Below, piece after piece: positions 59,201 to 64,000 of a stretch of DNA of 64,000 bases. The stretch lies in contig OW028575.1 in the NCBI GenBank assembly GCA_932294295.1, positions 43,372,753-43,436,752 of the forward strand, given 5' to 3'. This DNA is from Alitta virens (Eukaryota; Annelida; Polychaeta; Phyllodocida; Nereididae). The position numbers and the translations under genes are program-made. Below the pieces are notes generated by a model, which saw nothing but the letters and a program-made list of their open reading frames with translations, was not told the origin of the DNA and searched no databases. Position 1 is the first letter of the stretch. Every line of letters starts with the position of its first letter.

Positions 59201-61184
59201 ACAGCATACATTGATCGATACACGATGCCAAAACTGGTGATTGCTGCAACTGGAGATCAATTTTTCTTGCCGGATGATTCCTACTTCTTCTGGGATGACC
59301 TGCCTGAACCGAAATACCTCAAGTATGTTTCCTTGTTTTACATTACCTTTTCATTGAAAACTCCATTCCCAGATAGCATGCAGGTTAACAGGACATTGCC
59401 CTGATGATATATGGGTTACATAGTTTGGCTGTTCTTTATTTAGATATAATAGCATGATAGCCTTATAGTGGACATAATGCAATACGGTCTTCATTTGGGG
59501 ATATATGATATGGCTTTTTCAGTCCTATACCAGCATACCTGTGATGTCAATGTTTCCAATGCTATGGGTGGGGTTTTTTGCTTGACTCAGCATAGACACT
59601 AAGAGAAAGGCACCTCAAATCTAACGTGTCATGTGATCGACATCCAGCTGCGATGTAGCTCATGAAGAGTGCCCAGGCCGGGGATCGAACCCGGGATCTT
59701 CAGAAGAGCTGTCCAATATGGCATCTGCGTCAATTAGCTTAAATATTCCAACAATTAAACAAATTCGAAGTGAGCAATTACTTTTTGACCCACTGTATAC
59801 CTGTATTTTTTAATATTTGGTCTTTATAAACTTCAGCCTGATTCCAAATGCTGAGCATACAATGACCACTGGAATTTTCAATGTTCTGGAGTCTGCCAGG
59901 TCTTTCTTCTATTCCCTCACGACAGTAAGTCAACTAGCAACCTGGCTTCCGCTTTCAGGCATTTTATAATACGATCCTTCATCAAAGTTTACACGATTTT
60001 ACTTTTCAGGGTTACCCATTGCCGACAATGACATGGGATAAGGAATATGTAAGTTAAACCTAATTATTGGCATTTAGGTATGACCTTACTGAGCTTCAAA
60101 GTTGGAAACAAAACAAAATAATAATTTAAAAAAAACTTATATTTATCTACTTTGAACTATAAACAGTTATTACTAAAAACAATTTGATGCATTTTTCCAG
60201 ACAGAAACAGGAGGCAAAATTACTGTTTACATGGACACAACCCCAAATGAAGTCAAGGTGTGGAGCTCAAGAACACTAAGCACAAAGAGGTAACGATTCA
60301 AACAGAAAATATGCTATTTGAATCTATGTGGTGATAAAAGTTCACATAATTAATCGTAGAAATATTGTTTTGCAGACGAGACTTCAGACTGACCATACTG
60401 AATGAAACCAATCCAGACCAAATGATTCTGAACCCTGTGTTATGGTTTTCAAGCAACGCCACTCAAATTGTGAGTTTGCATTTTGACAGCTGAATCTCTT
60501 ATAACGGAGGTGATCTATATTTACCTTTTAGGGCCGGAATGATGCTGATGACAAATAATTGTAAAATGATTTTTTAAGTCGTTCTAATTCCAGGATGAGA
60601 CAGTGTATTCGGCCGAGTTTGATTCACCAGATGAGGGCTGGCTGGGCTTTTTCATTCAAGTAAGTATTTGAAATAGAGTAAACGCTGATTGAATAGGCAA
60701 TTGGTAGGACCTTACATAATATTATAACATTTTTATTGTTAGAACTGAATATATATCGAAATTTGCTATATTGGGGCCATTTTGAGGAGTAAAATATGAA
60801 AATTTGGCATGCAGCAGTTTTTGATTCAGCGCCCTCAAAATAGGGTAAACCATTAACGTATTAAAACAATAGTAAAACCACCGTATGCTCAAAAATATCT
60901 TGCCCCTGACTCTATGTATTTCCATATACATTGCAAATCAAAATGTGCGAAATACTTTTTGACCAACTGTAGGTTCAGCTTGTTTATGTCATCTTAGTAG
61001 TGGTGACCTCTGGCTGCATATTCCTTGCCACAAACTTTATATTATATTATTGCAGATCAAATTCCCTGGACCACAAGAAGGCATCTTGTGGGATCTCTTG
61101 TTTACAACCGAGGTTCTCATCATTCCAAATAGACTGCCGTTCGAGAAGTGCCAAGGGGAACAGTGCTGTGGAAGTTTAATTTAA
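56227..61184 (+). CDS. Gene 4: secreted PhoPQ_related/AprA-like hydrolase, 14 exons, 492 aa
   Basis: Exons: 56227-56422, 56982-57096, 57206-57317, 57547-57660, 57781-57876, 58493-58585, 58720-58849, 59205-59322, 59837-59924, 60010-60048, 60201-60289, 60376-60469, 60594-60659, 61056-61184. All introns are GT-AG, with the same phases as genes 1-3. Exon 3 is four codons longer, exon 12 two longer and exon 13 two shorter. A signal peptide (MAKLFLLLLPFLGVLVGHIY) precedes LTPLDEYVWREDPTYSWEL. GASKRGW places the candidate nucleophile at Ser210, with Asp303 (ATGDQFF) and His332 (PNAEHT) as likely partners. The C-terminus is CQGEQCCGSLI. Its exon 1 ending (TWYSG) resembles gene 5 more than genes 1-3, so it represents a second subfamily. 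A polyA signal AATAAA is at 61200-61205. Confidence 0.93.
56515..56685 (-). mobile_element. Repeat with CCCATGGGTGG-like core, in gene 4 intron 1
   Basis: The minus strand carries CCCATGTTACACATTTACCC, CTATGGGTGGGCTCTTTTAC and TTGCCTCAGCATAGACACTT. The last two recur in altered form at 59540-59640 and 62280-62410 (GGGTGGGGTCTATTACTTGC, CCTCAGTATAGATGCTAAG). A short (ATCT)n tract follows at 56750-56777. Confidence 0.55.
58280..58377. mobile_element. Family C foldback in gene 4 intron 5
   Basis: Starts CCCAGATAGCATTCCAAATC and ends GATTTGGAATGTTATCTGGG. A near-perfect 98-base hairpin, the cleanest family C copy in the window. Confidence 0.88.
59540..59720. mobile_element. Composite repeat in gene 4 intron 8
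   Basis: The left part, GGGTGGGGTTTTTTGCTTGA and CTCAGCATAGACACTAAGAG, belongs to the repeat also seen at 56515 and 62280. The right part, GGGGATCGAACCCGGGATCT, is a reverse tRNA-like B box. Confidence 0.55.
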
Positions 61185-61314
61185 GTACTTTAGTTTTAAA
61201 ATAAAATATGATAGAGGACCAACCTTGCTTTTGTTTTCTGTTATGGGTAACACAGTCAGAGTGACTATTTCACCTCCTTGGGTAACACCTTGACCTAAAT
61301 TTGTAGAACGTGAG

Positions 61315-61460
61315 ATCCAGCTGGGTGGTCGAATGGCTCAGGCATTTACCAGCTCCTCTGCAGGTCCTGGGTACGATTCTTGGTCTTGGTGCTGTTTACA
61401 AGTTTAATTTCACCCAGAACTCGTTCGCATGAGAAGTCATCATGTAGTTGTGCCCCTCTG
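61315..61460 (+). mobile_element. tRNA-like SINE fragment downstream of gene 4
   Basis: GCTGGGTGGTCGAATGGCTC resembles an A box and TCCTGGGTACGATTCTTGG a B box, followed by a unique body. A different family from SINE 1-3. Confidence 0.5.
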
Positions 61461-61711
61461 ATTTTTATTACATCTGTAATATCAACTTAATGTCTGTCTT
61501 TTATCCAACGTTGACACAATACAATGCAATACAATTCAAAAGTATTGATGTGGCCCACAAAGAAAATATAAAAAACTAACACTACAATCCTCAAAACAGA
61601 GGTTGTGCAACATCTCTGTGTATGAGGTTAGATTTCCTTGGTAAATTGTGAAAATGGTTTAGTATTTACCATAGACAATGAAGACAAATGTACGAGTCTT
61701 TCTAAACTGGG

Positions 61712-61877
61712 ATGTAGGTGGTTTGGTTGGGTCTCGGTGTCCTGTATTTCTGCACCTGATGGGCTAATTAGGACGGGCAGGGACCATGGCAATGAGATCA
61801 AGGCAATGAGATGAAGGATAAAACCGTCATCCAACTTAGGCTCGACCGGGAATTGAACCCGGGACCCAGTGGTCGGT
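61712..61877 (-). mobile_element. tRNA-derived SINE 1, reverse copy
   Basis: The minus strand has a B box CGGGTTCAATTCCCGG and body words CCCATCAGGTGCAGAAATAC. The A-box end is truncated at the right. Imperfect flanks CTAAACTGGG (61702) and CTATACTGGG (61878) may be the target duplication. Confidence 0.8.
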
Positions 61878-62279
61878 CTATACTGGGGACAAGAGGGGTA
61901 TTCAGTCTTGGCCGAAAATTATCTAGTAGCTAGCAGGGGAGTGACTGTTCAAGTTTTTGACATTTGGTAGGTTAAAGCTTTTTGGAAACAGATTATTAAC
62001 AACAACAAAAAAACCATGAAACAATATGCGAGCTGGAGAGGATAAAGCTCAGGTAGTACAGAATGTGAATGTACAGCAAAATCCGAAAAACGAATATACA
62101 TATTTGTACAGTACAACCTTAAAGTAGCACTGAGCCCTCTCTGTCTGTCTCTTATCCTAGCGTAGTATTACTTCAGTCATATCTATGTCTATGTCTCAAT
62201 GCTACTGGTCAGCTTATATGACCAGCTGTCGGAGGCAGACGTTATGATGAGATGATAAGGCTTGGAGTCCACACTGTGT

Positions 62280-62410
62280 TTCACATTTATCCCATGGGTG
62301 GGGTCTATTACTTGCCTCAGTATAGATGCTAAGTACAAGCTTGGAAGAAACGTATGTTTCTTCCAAGATGCATGGCACCTCCAATTGAACATGACAGAGA
62401 CAACGTGATA
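62280..62410 (+). mobile_element. Third copy of the CCCATGGGTGG repeat
   Basis: Contains CCCATGGGTGGGGTCTATTA, GCCTCAGTATAGATGCTAAG and GGCACCTCCAATTGAACATG, matching 59540-59640. A small perfect hairpin (CTTGGAAGAAACG/CGT..TTCTTCCAAG) lies inside. Confidence 0.55.
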
Positions 62411-62785
62411 CGTTTTAACTCTTAATTCAAATATGTTGTACCAGTTATTAATAAGGTGCATTGTCATATTTGTATCCATTTGTATCCATTAATTGGAAAC
62501 TAAACTACCACTTTAAAACACAAAATGGCGCCTTCCATTTCCATTCTGAACCAAAATCTCAAAATAGTGCTGCAGTGTTATAGATTATCACAGATCAGTG
62601 GCCCTGTTCAATTCTTTGACTTAATTTTATCAAGTGTTTCAATCAGTTTACTTCACAAACGGGAACAATATAGAACAGTAGTCACTAAACATCTAATTTT
62701 TCAAGCTGTTAAGTTTCACAAGTAACCATATTTTGATATGGAATCATATTAAAAACTGAGTTCACTGGTAGTTAAGTAAATTCCA

Positions 62786-63020
62786 GTGCATGATGATCTA
62801 CTTTTCATTTTTTATGTAATCTTATTTGGGGTGCTAGTTTTCCAGGTGGGGGCAAGACGGAACTCCCCTTTGGATGATTATGCCTTGAAAGAAGATCCCT
62901 CTTACAGATGGGAAATCTTAGAAACCAACAAAGCATATGGTTGCACTTGTTACACTCTTTATCTGGTTTCTCATACATGGTATTCAGGTGATCTGGTTTC
63001 TCATACATGGTATTCAGGTG
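62786..63020 (+). pseudogene. Gene 5: first exon of another PhoPQ_related gene, start codon missing, donor region duplicated
   Basis: Translation in the conserved frame gives a hydrophobic signal-like stretch (LLFIFYVILFGVLVF), then SPLDDYALKEDPSYRWEIL, ETNKAYGCTCYTLYLVS and TWYSG, closest to gene 4. There is no in-frame ATG. A stop (TAA, 62777-62779) lies three codons before GTG at 62786, where a start would be expected. An upstream exon ending in A and joined at TTCCAG|TG would rebuild an ATG, so loss of start is likely but not proven. A 30-base segment starting ATCTGGTTTCTCATACATGG is repeated in tandem (62961-62990, 62991-63020) and carries the splice donor twice. Using the second, better donor (CAG|GTGAGT) adds ten residues in frame. 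Exon 2 is not visible before the window ends. Dead or altered gene; type given as pseudogene with reserve. Confidence 0.6.
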
Positions 63021-63344
63021 AGTTGAACAAAAAAAGTACTGACGTCATTTTTGACCACATTTTAAGTATTTAAAAATAGAACAATATAATCACAACAAAA
63101 CGAGAGAAAAAAAGAATAGTCACGGGATGTGTGTATACATAGTAACACCTGCAATATTAAATTGTTAAACCAACTGATTGGCTAAAGCGCAATGGGGTGA
63201 GCATTGACATTGAAAACAATTATCACTCTGACACTGTGTCATCTCACAGCCCAGCAACCTAGTTTCTTTACTCAAAATACGAAACCCAAAACCACTTCAG
63301 GACTCGACATCGTCGGGTTCTGTTCATCGTCGATAATATAATAA

Positions 63345-64000
63345 AATTATGGTGGCTCCCACAGCGCTGTCTACCATTTCACTCCTTCACACATGCGCGC
63401 CAACTCCCAGACCGCCATATTTTGATTCAACGAAGAAAGATCAACACGCTCTGCAGAGAGCTAGGGTTCATAATAAGTTCTTCAACACAAATGTATGTAC
63501 ATTTCACAGCCACGGAAAACAATCTAACGAACGTTTAGTATGTTTCAGAAGGATTCGCCACAACGAAATAGAAGCGTCTCGCCTCAGAGAAAAGATTGAC
63601 GTCAGAGCGCCAACAGGCATCATGGCATGACGACGCAGATCGTACAGACAGACAACGGAACGAACCTACAGAAAGACTTTCCAGATCACAAAGCATGTCT
63701 TCGTTATGTTCTAGATCGCCTTCAACAAACAGAAGACGAACGAGAGCAGACTGAGTAGTGCAAACTCCTTAATTATAAATCCTGATGCCCCAGAGGAGGA
63801 AAGGAAAATGGATCATTTTATGAGATTACTAACTGAGGTAGCCCAATCCCAGAACCTCTCCAACACATCACAGTCCTCTCTAAACGAACTCTGTAAACAG
63901 CTACAAATTAAACATTATAAAGAGAGAGCCACGCAGGCCATGATTGCTGCGGGAGTCTCTCCCCCAGATGACACCAGACCCCAAGACCCCACACTCTGCC
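63345..64000 (+). other. GC-richer region, possible 5' part of a retroelement; open frame to window edge
   Basis: Composition shifts to GC-richer, codon-like sequence. An ATG at 63808 opens a frame that continues to the end of the window (64 codons: MDHFMRLLTEVAQSQ, then NELCKQLQIKHYKERATQAM). An earlier ORF at 63349-63630 and a basic SR-rich frame at about 63600-63750 overlap it. TGGTGGCTCCCAC at 63351 resembles a primer-binding-site-like start after an LTR, but no LTR was found. I cannot name the protein. A gag-like ORF or an unrelated host gene are both possible. Confidence 0.3.

Overview
The window is nuclear DNA from an animal. It is AT-rich, its genes have many short introns, and it is packed with degenerate SINEs, LINE fragments and foldback (MITE-like) elements. 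Nothing looks bacterial or viral. Domain content (a secreted hydrolase of the PhoPQ_related/AprA-like family and a cGMP-dependent protein kinase exon) and the style of the SINE tails suggest a marine invertebrate. A lophotrochozoan is my best guess, but a non-vertebrate deuterostome cannot be excluded.

Layout. Positions 1-24750 hold no exon I can support. They are repeat-rich DNA: a 39-bp minisatellite, simple repeats, foldback elements, one CpG-dense patch near 3.2-3.6 kb and SINE copies. On the minus strand at 24755-25017 lies one convincing exon, the first coding exon of a cGMP-dependent protein kinase (coiled coil followed by the GISAEP autoinhibitory motif). Its donor site points left, so 1-24754 may be the first intron of that kinase. 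Positions 25-32.6 kb carry two SINE/MITE clusters, two decayed non-LTR retrotransposon fragments and a single orphan exon related to the main gene family.

From 32.9 kb to the right edge is a head-to-tail tandem array, all on the plus strand, of PhoPQ_related (PF10142) genes. These encode secreted proteins with a signal peptide, a conserved TPLDEYV N-terminus, a G-x-S-K-R-G-W nucleophile-like motif and a CCG C-terminus. I resolved the same 14-exon, phase-conserved structure four times: gene 1 (33005-38287, intact), gene 2 (41095-46847, two disabling lesions), gene 3 (48554-54209, intact, with one GC-AG intron) and gene 4 (56227-61184, intact). A truncated copy of gene 3 (about 39146-39719) lies between genes 1 and 2. 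The first exon of a fifth gene (about 62786-63020) lies near the right edge and has no in-frame ATG. An orphan exon 3 (29919-30024) shows the array once extended further left.

History. The block holding gene 1 plus the 5' part of a gene-3-like copy is a tandem duplicate of the block holding gene 2 plus gene 3. In the left block the A-type gene survives and the B-type gene is truncated. In the right block the A-type gene is dead and the B-type gene survives. Intronic foldback elements were duplicated with the block, whereas others (a CAGTTAG element upstream of gene 2 and a SINE in the left block) inserted afterwards. Comparing the two blocks therefore gives empty-site evidence.
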